Assembly (NCBI RefSeq): GCF_000744815.1
Contig: NZ_JQMQ01000005.1
Coordinates: 2,426,055-2,490,054, forward strand
DNA: 64,000 nucleotides
Direction: 5' to 3'
Origin: Phaeacidiphilus oryzae TH49
GTDB taxonomy: Bacteria > Actinomycetota > Actinomycetes > Streptomycetales > Streptomycetaceae
In this document: positions 1-8,838 of the stretch, piece by piece
How positions within the stretch are numbered: position 1 is the first letter of the stretch
Layout of the letters: each line of letters opens with the position of its first letter
Program-made: the position numbers and the translations under genes
The notes under the pieces: model-generated
Told to the model about the DNA's origin: nothing
Databases searched by the model: none
The model's input: only the letters and a program-made list of their open reading frames with translations

Positions 1-493
1 CGTACTCGCGGTTGGCCCGATAGCCGTCGAAGTAGTGCTCGCAGTCGATGAAGACCCGGCGGCCCTGCGCGCGGAGGAACTCCACGGAGTCGCGGACCAT
101 GGCGAGGTTCTCGTCCAGGGTGGTGCGCAGCGCCAGCTCCACGTGCCGGTCGTGGGACTTGGCGACCAGGGTGACCACCGGGGCGCCCGAGTCGAGGAGC
201 GCCTTGAGCTGCTGGTCCTCGGCGGCGGTGCCGTTGGCGCGGCGGGTGGAGCCGAAGGCGACCAGCTGGGCGTGGGAGAGGTCGAGCTCGGTCGCGGCGC
301 GGGAGAAGAACTCGGTGTCGCGGGGGTTGGCGCCGGGCCAGCCGCCCTCGATGAAGCCGACGCCGAACTCGTCCAGATGGCGGGCGATGGTGAGCTTGTC
401 CGCGACGGTCAGCTTGATGCCTTCGCGCTGGGCGCCGTCTCGGAGGGTGGTGTCGAAGACGTGGAAGGCGTCGGAGGTGGGCTGGGTAGTCAT
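1..493 (-). CDS. cimA: Citramalate synthase, N-terminal part (gene runs off the left edge)
   Basis: About 164 residues are visible. The protein begins with MTTQPTSDAFHVFDTTLRDG, the DTTLRDG signature of the HMGL/isopropylmalate synthase family, followed by GAQREGIKLTVADKL and FIEGGWPGANPRDTEFF, which are typical of the CimA branch (citramalate synthase, TIGR00977) rather than LeuA. The family condenses pyruvate and acetyl-CoA to citramalate, opening a threonine-independent route to 2-oxobutyrate and isoleucine. The start is ATG at 491-493. The C-terminal LeuA-type allosteric domain lies outside the window. An attenuator (530-563) and an Ile-containing leader peptide (601-651) lie just upstream, so expression is probably tuned by charged tRNA-Ile. 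The neighbours ilvE and leuB fit branched-chain amino acid synthesis. Confidence 0.9.
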   Translation of the reverse strand, partial: MTTQPTSDAFHVFDTTLRDGAQREGIKLTVADKLTIARHLDEFGVGFIEGGWPGANPRDTEFFSRAATELDLSHAQLVAFGSTRRANGTAAEDQQLKALLDSGAPVVTLVAKSHDRHVELALRTTLDENLAMVRDSVEFLRAQGRRVFIDCEHYFDGYRANREY

Positions 494-529
494 CGGGGTG
501 CTCCTGTCTCCTGTGCGGAGGGGTGGCCC

Positions 530-563
530 AAAACAAAAGACCCCTCGCGGGTGCGAGAGGTCT
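530..563 (-). terminator. Intrinsic terminator of the cimA attenuator
   Basis: On the minus strand, 553-563 pairs with 538-548 (11 positions, one mismatch) around a 4-nt loop and is followed by a T-rich run (complement of 530-538). It lies between the stop of the leader peptide (601) and the cimA ATG (493), the usual place for an attenuation terminator. T-tracts after hairpins are rare in this very GC-rich window, which makes the call stronger. Confidence 0.8.
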
Positions 564-600
564 GCGCGCGGGTCTGGGACGCGGTGGGCGGACGGGGTCG

Positions 601-651
601 TCACCGCGGACCGGCGCGCCTGGCGGTAATAATGCTGAGCCGCTCGGGCAT
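601..651 (-). CDS. Leader peptide of the cimA attenuator (16 aa)
   Basis: The short ORF reads MPERLSIITARRAGPR and stops 38 nt before the attenuator hairpin. It has two adjacent isoleucine codons, both ATT, which is rare in this genome where ATC dominates. This is what is expected of a leader peptide on which ribosomes stall when Ile-tRNA is scarce. No strong Shine-Dalgarno sequence precedes the ATG (649-651), so translation may be leaderless or weak. The role is inferred from the layout peptide - hairpin with T-tract - isoleucine biosynthetic gene. Confidence 0.7.
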   Translation of the reverse strand: MPERLSIITARRAGPR

Positions 652-732
652 GTTCGGCAGTTTGCCACAGCGCGGCGCGCACGGGGACGCGGTCTCAGTA
701 TCCGGTCACCGTGGCGGACGGCCGCCGCAGTT

Positions 733-779
733 CCCCGCGCCCCTGGATCCGCCCTTCGGGCCGCATCCGGGGCGCGGGG
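733..779 (-). terminator. GC-rich hairpin downstream of ilvE
   Basis: CCCCGCGCCCCTGGAT (733-748) faces ATCCGGGGCGCGGGG (765-779) with one bulged base, and a small GCCCTTCGGGC hairpin (751-761) lies in the loop. It follows the ilvE stop on the minus strand, so it probably ends the ilvE transcript. The arms share the core CCCCGCGCCCC with the larger repeats at 12605, 26029 and 57529. Confidence 0.5.
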
Positions 780-792
780 GCCGCCGCGGGCG

Positions 793-1872
793 TCAGGCGA
801 TCGGGTGGCGCCAGCCGTGGGGGTCCTCGGCGTTGCCGGTCTGCAGGGAGAGCAGCGCCTCGCGGAGCCGGAGGGTGACCGGCCCGGGCTCGCCGGAGCC
901 CTGCGTCCAGGCGGCGCCCTTGGTCTTCACCTCGCCGACGGGGGTGATGACGGCGGCCGTGCCGCACGCGAAGACCTCGGTGAGGCTGCCGTTCGCGGTG
1001 TCCTCGCGCCACTGGTCGACGGAGATCCGGGCCTCCTCGGACTCGTAGCCGAGGTCGCGGGCGAGGGTGAGGAGGGAGTCGCGGGTCACGCCCTCCAGGA
1101 GGGAGCCGGTGAGGGCGGGGGTGACGATCCGGTCCCCGTACACGAAGTACAGGTTCATCCCGCCGAGCTCCTCGACCCACCGGCGCTCGACCGCGTCCAG
1201 GTAGGCGACCTGCGCGCAGCCCTGTTCGGCCGCCTCGGCCTGGGCCAGCAGGGAGGCCGCGTAGTTGCCGCCGGTCTTGGCGTCGCCCATGCCGCCGGGG
1301 ACGGCGCGGACGCGGTCCTGGGAGATCCAGATGGAGACCGGCTTGACCCCGCCCGGGAAGTACGGGCCGGCCGGCGAGGCGATCACCAGGAAGAGGTACT
1401 CGTTGGCCGGCTTCACGCCGAGCCCGACCTCGGACGCGATCATGAACGGGCGGAGGTAGAGGGAGGCCTCGCCGCCGTGCGGGGGGACCCACTCCACGTC
1501 CTGCGCGACCAGCGCGTCGCAGGCCTCGATGAAGGTCTCGACCGGGAGCTCCGGCATCGCCAGGGTGCGCGCCGAGTGCTGGAAGCGGAGCGCGTTGCGC
1601 TCGGGACGGAAGAGGGCGACGCCGCCGTCCGGCTGCCGGTACGCCTTCAGGCCCTCGAAGATCTCCTGCGCGTAGTGGAGGGTCATGTTCGCCGGGTCCA
1701 TCTCCAGCGGTCCGTACGGGACCAGCTGGGCGTCGTGCCAGCCGCGGCCCTCGGTCCACCGGATGGTCACCATGTTGTCGGTGAAGTAGCGGCCGAACCC
1801 GGGGGCGGCCAGGCGGGCTTCGCGCTCGGCGGCGGGAAGCGGGTGGGCGGAGGGCTTGAGTTCGATCTGCAT
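793..1872 (-). CDS. ilvE: Branched-chain amino acid aminotransferase
   Basis: 359 residues, a normal length for a fold-type IV, class IIIb BCAT. It transfers the amino group of glutamate to the 2-keto acids of valine, leucine and isoleucine, the last step of those pathways. The PLP lysine is K199 in GDAKTGGNYAASL. YAQEIFEGLKAYR near residues 68-79 and the phosphate-binding region near VFACGTAAVITPV are typical. It is transcribed away from leuB, with a likely leuB terminator (2097-2190) between them, so it probably has its own promoter in 1873-2096. I saw no leader peptide with branched-chain codons there. Downstream lies the cimA attenuator. Confidence 0.95.
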   Translation of the reverse strand: MQIELKPSAHPLPAAEREARLAAPGFGRYFTDNMVTIRWTEGRGWHDAQLVPYGPLEMDPANMTLHYAQEIFEGLKAYRQPDGGVALFRPERNALRFQHSARTLAMPELPVETFIEACDALVAQDVEWVPPHGGEASLYLRPFMIASEVGLGVKPANEYLFLVIASPAGPYFPGGVKPVSIWISQDRVRAVPGGMGDAKTGGNYAASLLAQAEAAEQGCAQVAYLDAVERRWVEELGGMNLYFVYGDRIVTPALTGSLLEGVTRDSLLTLARDLGYESEEARISVDQWREDTANGSLTEVFACGTAAVITPVGEVKTKGAAWTQGSGEPGPVTLRLREALLSLQTGNAEDPHGWRHPIA

Positions 1873-2096
1873 GTTCGGGTTCGTCCTTCACCTGTCGTCG
1901 TGACGGGACGTGCGCCTGCCGGGGTTTCACCGCACTCGCGCGGGGGCTGGCTGAAACTCTCGGTACTCGGACGTCCCAGTATCCAGGGTCGCATCCCCGG
2001 GCGGCAGCCGAACAGCCTCCCCGCCCCGTGGGGACGGCGGAGGAAAGCACGGAGCGGCCCGGAGCGCGGGTCCGGGGAGCCGGGGTCGTGGGATGT

Positions 2097-2190
2097 GCTG
2101 ACCAGCCGGTTCGGCCTGCGTAGCTCCGGGCCGCTCGTGGCGGACCCGTGGGGAGGGGATCCCCCCCTCTGCGTGGGCCGGCTGGTCAGC
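2097..2190 (-). terminator. Long inverted repeat overlapping the leuB stop
   Basis: GCTGACCAGCCGG (2097-2109) and its exact complement CCGGCTGGTCAGC (2178-2190) bracket about 70 nt that also contain a GGGGAGGGGATCCCCCCCTC hairpin. The distal arm covers the leuB stop codon (2186-2188). As a stem with internal structure it is a plausible 3' end for the leuB mRNA. No T-tract is present. The rest of the ilvE-leuB interval, 1873-2096, shows nothing else I can name. Confidence 0.5.
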
Positions 2191-3226
2191 CGGCTACTCG
2201 GGCGGCGAGCGCGTCGCCGATCTCGGTGGTGGAACGGGCGGCGGCGCCGCGCTCGGCGAGGTCCGCGGCGACCGCGTTCTCGACCTTCCGGGCCTCCTCC
2301 TCCAGGCCGAGGTGCTGGAGGAGCATCGCGACGGAGAGGACGGTGGCGGTCGGGTCGGCCTTGCCCTGGCCGGCGATGTCCGGCGCGGAGCCGTGCACCG
2401 GCTCGAACATGGACGGGAACTCACCGGTGGGGTTGATGTTGCCGCTGGCGGCGAGGCCGATGCCGCCGGTGACCGCGGCGGCCAGGTCGGTGATGATGTC
2501 GCCGAAGAGGTTGTCGGTGACCACCACGTCGAAGCGCTCGGGCTGGGTGGTGAAGAAGATGGTGGCCGCGTCGACGTGCAGGTAGTCGGTGGTGACCTCG
2601 GGGTACTCCTGGCCGACCTGGTCGAAGATCCGCTTCCACAGCCCGCCGGCGTGCACCAGCACGTTGGTCTTGTGGACCAGCGTCAGCTTCTTGCGCGGAC
2701 GCGCCTGGGCGCGGGCGTAGGCGTCCCGGACGACCCGCTCGATGCCGACGGCGGTGTTGAGCGAGACCTCGGTGGCGACCTCGTTGGGGGTGCCGCCGCG
2801 GAGGGTGCCGCCGTTGCCGGTGTACGGGCCCTCGGTGCCCTCGCGGACCACCACGAAGTCGATCTCCGGCTGGCCGGCCAGCGGGGACTTCACCCCGGGG
2901 AAGAGCTTGCCGGGACGGAGGTTGACGAAGTGCTCGAAGGCGAAGCGGAGCTTGAGCAGCATCCCGCGCTCCAGCACGCCGGACGGCACCGAGGGGTCGC
3001 CGATCGCGCCGAGGAGGATCGCGTCGTAGCCCTTGAGCTCGTCGAGGGTCTCGTCGGGGAGGGTCTCGCCGGTGCGGTGGTAGCGGCGGGCGCCGAGGTC
3101 GTACTCGTTGGTCTCGAGCTTGGCGTCCTCCGGGAGGGCTGCGCTGAGGACCTTGAGGCCTTCGGCCACGACCTCCTGGCCGATTCCGTCACCGGGGATC
3201 ACTGCGAGGCGAATGGTGCGCGACAT
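2186..3226 (-). CDS. leuB: 3-isopropylmalate dehydrogenase
   Basis: 346 residues starting [21 protein letters not shown] longer in-frame extension exists, but the family motif GDGIG falls at the normal distance from this ATG, which has a GGGGAG-type ribosome site upstream. The enzyme oxidises and decarboxylates 3-isopropylmalate to 2-oxoisocaproate with NAD in leucine synthesis. Metal and substrate residues are visible in [19 protein letters not shown] and [15 protein letters not shown], and the NAD loop in [18 protein letters not shown]. The length matches the shorter actinobacterial LeuB type. It stands alone, back-to-back with the PIG-L gene across 322 bp. Confidence 0.95.
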   Translation of the reverse strand: MSRTIRLAVIPGDGIGQEVVAEGLKVLSAALPEDAKLETNEYDLGARRYHRTGETLPDETLDELKGYDAILLGAIGDPSVPSGVLERGMLLKLRFAFEHFVNLRPGKLFPGVKSPLAGQPEIDFVVVREGTEGPYTGNGGTLRGGTPNEVATEVSLNTAVGIERVVRDAYARAQARPRKKLTLVHKTNVLVHAGGLWKRIFDQVGQEYPEVTTDYLHVDAATIFFTTQPERFDVVVTDNLFGDIITDLAAAVTGGIGLAASGNINPTGEFPSMFEPVHGSAPDIAGQGKADPTATVLSVAMLLQHLGLEEEARKVENAVAADLAERGAAARSTTEIGDALAARVAG

Positions 3227-3548
3227 GGCGGCGAGCCTACTCCCCGTCCCACTTTCTGACATCGCCGGTCCAGCATGCGGACGACCGTTTCGGGCCGCGA
3301 AGTCACCCGCCGCACCCGGGTTTTGCACAGGAACCGTACAGGCGGGGTGGGCGTCCGGTAAGTACGGGGATCTGACGCCTGCCTAACTCGTGAGCAATGC
3401 GTGAACTGCTCTTACCGCTGCGAGGAACGCGCCGCTCTATCCTTCTTCGGCATCGACCTCTCGTCTCGGGGCAAACCGGGATGTTTCAGGAGGCGCTTGC
3501 CCCATGTGGGTGTAACGGGTGTGGGTTCTCTTGGAACGGGGGGGCGGA
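3227..3548. other. Divergent intergenic region leuB / PIG-L gene
   Basis: It must hold the leuB promoter (minus) and the promoter of the glycan island (plus), but I cannot place either with confidence. A strong Shine-Dalgarno sequence AGGAGG (3489-3494) precedes the three-codon ORF ATG-TGG-GTG-TAA (3504-3515), which ends 33 nt before the ATG chosen for the PIG-L gene. Confidence 0.4.
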
Positions 3549-5815
3549 ATGGCGGGACTGTCAGGTCCGCTGACACGGCGTCAGGCGATACGGCTGGGGG
3601 GTGGCGCGGCCGCGGCGGCGGCCTGCGCGGGGGGCGCCTGGGCCCTGGTGTCGAACGCCCTCTCCGGGGGCGGCGGGGCGACCGCCGGGTCCGACGGAAC
3701 CCGGCCTCCGGTGCTGGCCACCGGGGCCCTGGCGGCCGACGGGCGGCACTCCTACGTCCATGTCATCGCCCACGCCGACGACGGCCTCTACTTCCAGAAC
3801 CCCGAGCTCGAACTGGCGCTGCGCAGCGGCCGGCCGACCGTGACCCTCTGCCTGACCGGCGGCGAGTCCAACGGCATCAACGCCCCGGACCGCCCCGGCG
3901 GCCGCCGCCCGCTGGGGGTGCGGGGCAACCGCCAGGCCTTCGTCCGGGCCCGGATGAACGGCATGCGGCGGGCCTTCGCCTGGATGGCCACGGGGGACGA
4001 GAACAGTCCCTGGAGCATCGAGACGATCTCGCTGATACCCGGCTTCGAGGCGGAGCTGAACACCCTGCGGGCGGCCCCGCACATCCAGGCGATCTGGCTC
4101 CAGCTCTGCGAGGCGCGGGCGGTGGCGGTGCCCAACCCGTTCTCGCTGAAGTCCCTCTGGGTCGGCGAGGAGAACCGGCTGCCGACCCTGCCGCCGGAGG
4201 AGAGCCCCGTCCAGCGGGTGCAGTTCTACCGGCGCGAGGACGTGGTGGCCTCGATACGGGCGGTGCTGGACGAGTACCGGCCGACGGTCGTCCGCACCCT
4301 CGACCCCAACCCCGAGCACAAGCTGCGGCAGCCGGCCGACTGGGCCGCCCCGCACCACCGCCAGGTGCCGCCGCTGCTGCGGCTGCCGGTCTACCTCGAC
4401 CACCAGGACCACCAGTACTCCGCCTACTTCGCCCAGGAGGCGCTGGCCGGCTACTGGTCCACCCCGCAGGCCCCGCCCGGGACGGTGGAGCACTACCTCG
4501 GCTACGTCAACGGCATCCTCCCGTTCAACCAGGACGCGCCGACCACCCTCCACAAGGAGGGGGTGATGGAGGTCTACGGCTGGGCGGACGGCCACGGCTG
4601 CGGAGACCCGGCGGGCTGCGGGGACCGCAAGGTCGGCGTCCGGGGCGCGAAGGGCCCCTGGGCCCGGTCGATCCGCTACCGCGCCCCCGGGTCCAACGGC
4701 TGGGTGCGCCGGCTGCGGGACCGCAGGCTGGCGGCGTTCGCGCTGGTCAGCGGGGCCCCCGCGTGCTGGACCGAGACGGCGCCCGGCAGCGGGCGGTGGA
4801 CCGGCCCGCACCGGCTGCGCGGACCGGCCGGCCCCGGCGGCGGGGCCCTGGAGGGCCAGCTGTTCGCGCTCGCCCAGCCAGACGGCCGGCTGCGGCTCTT
4901 CGGGGTGCGCACCGTGCTGGCCGCGGCCACCGCGGAGCACCGCAGGGAGGTGGTCACCGCGCTCCAGACGACCACCCAGAAGCCCGGCGGCCCCCCGGAG
5001 TTCGGTCCTTGGACCGGCCTCGGCGCCCCCGACGACGTGATCGGGGGCGAGGCCGCCGCGGTCAAGTCGATGGAGATGGGCTACCCGGTGGCGATCCTCG
5101 ACGGACGGCACCGGATCCGGCTCTTCGCCAGGAACTGGGAGGGCGGGGTCTCCACCCGCACCGGAACCATCGCCCCCGCAAGCGGAGCGGCCACCTGGGG
5201 CCCGTGGACCGCGCTGGCCACCGTCCACCAGCACCGGGCACTCACCGGGGTGATGGACGGCCTGGGTGTCGCCCGGGGCGGCGACGGGCGGCTGCACGTG
5301 CTGGCCGCGGGCGCGCGGGGGGTCGTCCACTGGGCCTCCGTGCTGCCGGACGGCCCCTGCGGCCCCAGCCGACGACCGGCCTGCCGGTCTCCGCCGGGCC
5401 GATGAACGCCGTCACCCTCTCGGACGGGACCGTCCGTGTGACCTACCGCGAACCGCTGAGTGCCCGAATCGTGATGGGCGACATCGGTCCCGGCAGCAAC
5501 GGCTGGCGCGTCACCGACGTCTCAGAGGTGGGCGGGTTCGGTCTGGTGGCCGCCGGAGCGGCCGGCCGCAGGACGGTGCTCGCCGCCCGGGACGACCAGG
5601 GACTGGTCGCCTTCGGGGCGGGTACCGGCTGGGTTCAGGGGGGTGTGCCGCTGGTCCACACGCCGGGGCTGGCCGAGGACGCGCAGGGCCGGTTCACCGT
5701 GCTGGCGCTCGGCCCGGACGGTGTGCTCTACACGGCACGGCAGACGGCCTCCCGGCCGGACGCACCGCTCGGCGCCTGGAGCGCGGCCGCGGTGGCCGCC
5801 CGGCTGCCTGGCTGA
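3549..5815 (+). pseudogene. Tat-exported PIG-L family deacetylase with propeller-like C-terminus, frameshifted
   Basis: The N-terminus LTRRQAIRLGGG followed by an Ala-rich stretch is a twin-arginine signal. Residues about 60-330 are a PIG-L (GlcNAc-PI deacetylase-like) domain: HVIAHADDGLYF replaces the usual AHPDDE zinc motif, with LDPNPEH and APHHRQV later. The family removes N-acetyl groups from glycans or small glycoconjugates. After that come beta-propeller-like repeats (GPWTGLGAPDDV, LHVLAAGARGVVHW). The frame opened at 3549 stops at 5405, but the next repeats (TTGLPVSAGPMNAVTLSDG, then DGVLYTARQT) continue in another frame to 5815. One missing base near 5355-5365, in the C-run of GGCCCCAG, would explain it and restore about 755 residues. 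A sequencing error and a real mutation are both possible. The first part alone is an intact 618-residue ORF containing the whole deacetylase domain. Confidence 0.7.
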
Positions 5816-5975
5816 TTTCGGTCCCGTCCAGCACCAGAAGGCACGCCGCGCCACGGAATGGGGGAACGGGCGCGCGGTCGGGGAGCCGAACGGGTCAATC
5901 TCACGTGACCGGCGGCACATTCGGGACACCCAGATGAAAATGCGTCAAGGGGCTTGAGGAGAAGGGGGCCTACGA

Positions 5976-6080
5976 GTGAACGGCTCACAACCGGCTTTTA
6001 CTCGAAGAGTGGACGATGTCCGGCGGCACCCGGCCGTGGAGGCGTCCGGTGCCCCGGAGAAGCAGGAGTACGGGTTGTGA
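5976..6080 (+). CDS. Small ORF (34 aa) coupled to the YfhO-like gene
   Basis: A GTG start at 5976 follows a purine-rich ribosome site (GGAGAAGGGGG), and the TGA stop overlaps the GTG start of the next gene (GTGA, 6077-6080), the classic arrangement for translational coupling. The peptide begins MNGSQPAFTRRVDDV and ends EKQEYGL. It has no membrane segment, and I recognise no family. The first codons are AT-richer than usual, but the last 20 follow normal Streptomyces codon use. It could be a real small protein or a translational relay for the downstream gene. Confidence 0.45.
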   Translation: MNGSQPAFTRRVDDVRRHPAVEASGAPEKQEYGL

Positions 6081-8830
6081 GCACGACCGCGCAAGGGCGC
6101 ACGAGCAGCAGCAGCGGCCCCCACCCGGCCGGCCCTTCGGCCGCGCCCGGGGTGCGGGTGCGCCGCCTCGGCCTGCGCCGCCCCGGTGCGGAGTCCGCCG
6201 CCGCCCTCCTCGCCGCGCTGGCGGCGATGGCCGCGTTCTGCATCGGCACCGCCAAGCTGAACACCTACCCGTTCGGCTCGCGCGGGCGGGCGATCAACGA
6301 CCTGGGCAACCAGTTCGTGCCGTTCCACGCCCATCTCTGGGACCTGATGCACGGCGCGCCCGGCGCGGGCGACCTCCTCTTCAACTGGAACAGCGGCTAC
6401 GGAGTCCCCTTCCTCGGGGACTTCCTCACCTACCTGGCCAACCCCTTCTCCTGGCTGACCTACTTCTTCCCGCGCGACGAGGTCGACCTCCCGGTCTTCC
6501 TCACCACCCTCCTCTCGATCGGCCTGGCCGCCGCGGTGATGACCGCGTTCCTGCGCCGGCTGCACCCGGGCTCGCCCTGGCTGCGGGCGCTCCTCGGCAC
6601 CGGTTACGGCACCTGCGCCTGGGCCCTCAACGACGCCTCCGCGGACCCGATGTGGCTCTGGGGCCTGGTCGCCATCCCCATGCTGGGGATCGTCCTGGAC
6701 CGGGCGCTGCGCGGGCCGCTCCGCCCGGGTGGGTGGATCGGCGGGTCGCTGCTGGTGGCGCTGGCCTGGTTCGGCAACTTCTACACCGCCTCGATGGCCT
6801 CGCTCTGCGCGGTGCTGGTGTTCCTGGTGCGGCTGTGGCTGGCGGGCGGTGACCGGAGGGAGAAGTTCCGGGCACTGCTGCGGGCCGCCGCCCTGATGGC
6901 CACCGGACTGGTGCTGGCACTGCCGGTGCTGCTGGTCTGCCTGAAGTCCAGCCGGCTGGCGGTGCCGGGCGGGGTCACCGGCTACAAGATCCTCAACCCC
7001 CTGGACTTCGCGGGCCAGTTGCTGCCGGGGACCCGGGCCACGTACGGGGTGCCGTATGTGGCGATCGGGATGCTCGGACTGGTCCTGATCCTGGCCTTCC
7101 CGTTCATGCGGCGGATCCGCGGACTCGAGCGGACGCTGTGGTGCGGGCTGCTGCTGGTGGTGGCGGCCTCCTTCGTCTGGAAGCCGACCATCCTCCTCTG
7201 GCAGGGCTTCGCCATCCCCAACGGCAGCCCCTACCGGGAGGCGTTCGTCCTCAGCGCGCTGGGCACGATGGTCGCCTGGCTGGCGCTGGCCCGCCGGCCG
7301 CGCCCCCTCGAACTCCTCGGCGGGGCCGTGCTCACCGCCGTGGTCGCGCTGGTCGCCGCCACCCGGCCGGACACCAACAAGTACAGCTGGACGGCGGTGC
7401 TCGGCTTCGGCACCCTCACCCTGCTGGCGCTGCTCGCCCTCCATCTGGCCCGCGGGCTGCGCTCGCCGCGGCGCCGGCGCTGGGCGCTGCGCGGGACCGG
7501 CGCGGTGCTCGGGGTGCTGGTACTGGGCTGCTCCACCCTGTCGGTGTACGGGATCAACGCGCTGCGGAACCGGGTGCCCTTCTTCGCCCCGCACGTCACC
7601 ATGGACGCCGCCAGCGAGGCGGCCCACAGGTCGCTGCTGGCCACCGACACCTGGCCGAAGGCCCGCACCGAGTCCGGCCCGCATCTGTTCGCGGACAACG
7701 ACCCGCTGCTGCTCGGCGGCGAGGGCGGCGCCTACTACAGCTCCTATGTGCCGGACGTGACCGCCCAGACCTTCTACGACCTGGGCATGGGCTGGTACAT
7801 GAACGGGCGTCACCTGCTGAGCCCGACCGACCCCGGCTCCCGGGCGATCTTCGGGGTCTCGCACGCCCTCTACTCCCACGGGACCGCGAAGGAGACCGTG
7901 CAGAAGGCCGTCGGCGCTTACTCCCCGCTGGTCACCGTCCACCACGGCGGGGACACCGCCCGGCTGCGGATGGACGACCCGTTCGCGCTGCAGAACCTCC
8001 TCCTCGGCAAGGCGGTCTGGCGCGCCCCGGCGGTGGTCCCGACTCCGTCGGCGCCCAAGACCCCCTCGGCCGCCTCGGCGCCCACCGCCACCCGGCTGGC
8101 GAACGGCGAGTGGTCGGTGCCGAGCCACCCGGCGGGCGGGCCCTGGGTCCGCTTCAGCGGCTCCTGCGCCGCGGGCGACGGCATCTACGTCAACGCGCCC
8201 TGGTACCGCGGGGCCGCGACGGCCAAGTCCACCGCGGGCCGCGTCCTCGGCGAGACCGCGCTGAACGGCCGCGCGCCGCGGATGACCGCCAATCCGCTCC
8301 GCCGGATCGGCACCGTGCCGGCGAACGGGCGGTTCACCGTCGCCTTCGGCTCCAACCGGGCGCAGACGGTGCCGGCCCAGCCGGTCGGCTGCCTCTCCCC
8401 GCGCGCGCTGTCCGCCGCGACCGCCGCCCAGCACGCGACCGGGGCCACCCAGGTCACCGCGGGCGGCCACGGCATCGCCGCCGAGCTGCCCGCGCACAGC
8501 ACCGGCACCGCCGTCTTCGCCACCACCGCCGTCACCGGCTGGAACTGCACCACGACCGCCGACGACGGCCGCCGGACGACCCGTCCCGGGGCCTCCTACC
8601 ACGGCCTGCTGGCGGCCCCCCTGGGCGCCGGCTCGAACGCGGTCTCCTGCTCCTACACACCGCCCGGTCTCCGCACCGGGCTCGCCGGGACCGGGGCCGC
8701 GCTGGCCGCCCTGGTCCTGGTCCCGGTCGGCGCGGGACTGCGCCGGCGTCGCGGCGCCGGATCCCCCGGCGCCGCCGCCACCCCCGACTCCGCCGACGCC
8801 GCAGCCGCCGGCCCGGCCCCGAAGAAGTGA
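6077..8830 (+). CDS. YfhO-like polytopic membrane glycosyltransferase (GT-C type)
   Basis: 917 residues from the GTG at 6077, preceded by AGGAG, which I prefer to an upstream in-frame ATG because of the coupling to the small ORF. A short Ser/Pro-rich cytoplasmic start is followed by a first membrane span, then INDLGNQFVPFHAHLWDLM and FNWNSGYGVPFLGDF, typical of YfhO proteins, whose acidic residues in the first outer loop are proposed to act in catalysis. About a dozen spans follow, then a large outer domain (about 510-870) and a last span near the C-terminus ending in basic residues. In Bacillus and Listeria three-component systems, YfhO-type proteins take a sugar from undecaprenyl phosphate and add it to a wall polymer outside the membrane. 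The two genes after it supply the other parts. The acceptor is unknown. Confidence 0.8.
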   Translation: MSTTAQGRTSSSSGPHPAGPSAAPGVRVRRLGLRRPGAESAAALLAALAAMAAFCIGTAKLNTYPFGSRGRAINDLGNQFVPFHAHLWDLMHGAPGAGDLLFNWNSGYGVPFLGDFLTYLANPFSWLTYFFPRDEVDLPVFLTTLLSIGLAAAVMTAFLRRLHPGSPWLRALLGTGYGTCAWALNDASADPMWLWGLVAIPMLGIVLDRALRGPLRPGGWIGGSLLVALAWFGNFYTASMASLCAVLVFLVRLWLAGGDRREKFRALLRAAALMATGLVLALPVLLVCLKSSRLAVPGGVTGYKILNPLDFAGQLLPGTRATYGVPYVAIGMLGLVLILAFPFMRRIRGLERTLWCGLLLVVAASFVWKPTILLWQGFAIPNGSPYREAFVLSALGTMVAWLALARRPRPLELLGGAVLTAVVALVAATRPDTNKYSWTAVLGFGTLTLLALLALHLARGLRSPRRRRWALRGTGAVLGVLVLGCSTLSVYGINALRNRVPFFAPHVTMDAASEAAHRSLLATDTWPKARTESGPHLFADNDPLLLGGEGGAYYSSYVPDVTAQTFYDLGMGWYMNGRHLLSPTDPGSRAIFGVSHALYSHGTAKETVQKAVGAYSPLVTVHHGGDTARLRMDDPFALQNLLLGKAVWRAPAVVPTPSAPKTPSAASAPTATRLANGEWSVPSHPAGGPWVRFSGSCAAGDGIYVNAPWYRGAATAKSTAGRVLGETALNGRAPRMTANPLRRIGTVPANGRFTVAFGSNRAQTVPAQPVGCLSPRALSAATAAQHATGATQVTAGGHGIAAELPAHSTGTAVFATTAVTGWNCTTTADDGRRTTRPGASYHGLLAAPLGAGSNAVSCSYTPPGLRTGLAGTGAALAALVLVPVGAGLRRRRGAGSPGAAATPDSADAAAAGPAPKK

Positions 8831-8838
8831 CGTCGCCC

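Noticed and set aside
1924-1957. GTTTCA/TGAAAC inverted repeat upstream of ilvE as an attenuator
   Set aside because: Only 6 bp with a long loop, no T-tract, and no short ORF with branched-chain codons nearby.
5341-5375. Programmed ribosomal frameshift in the PIG-L gene
   Set aside because: There is a short C-run but no typical slippery heptamer or clear downstream pseudoknot. A sequence error or mutation is simpler.
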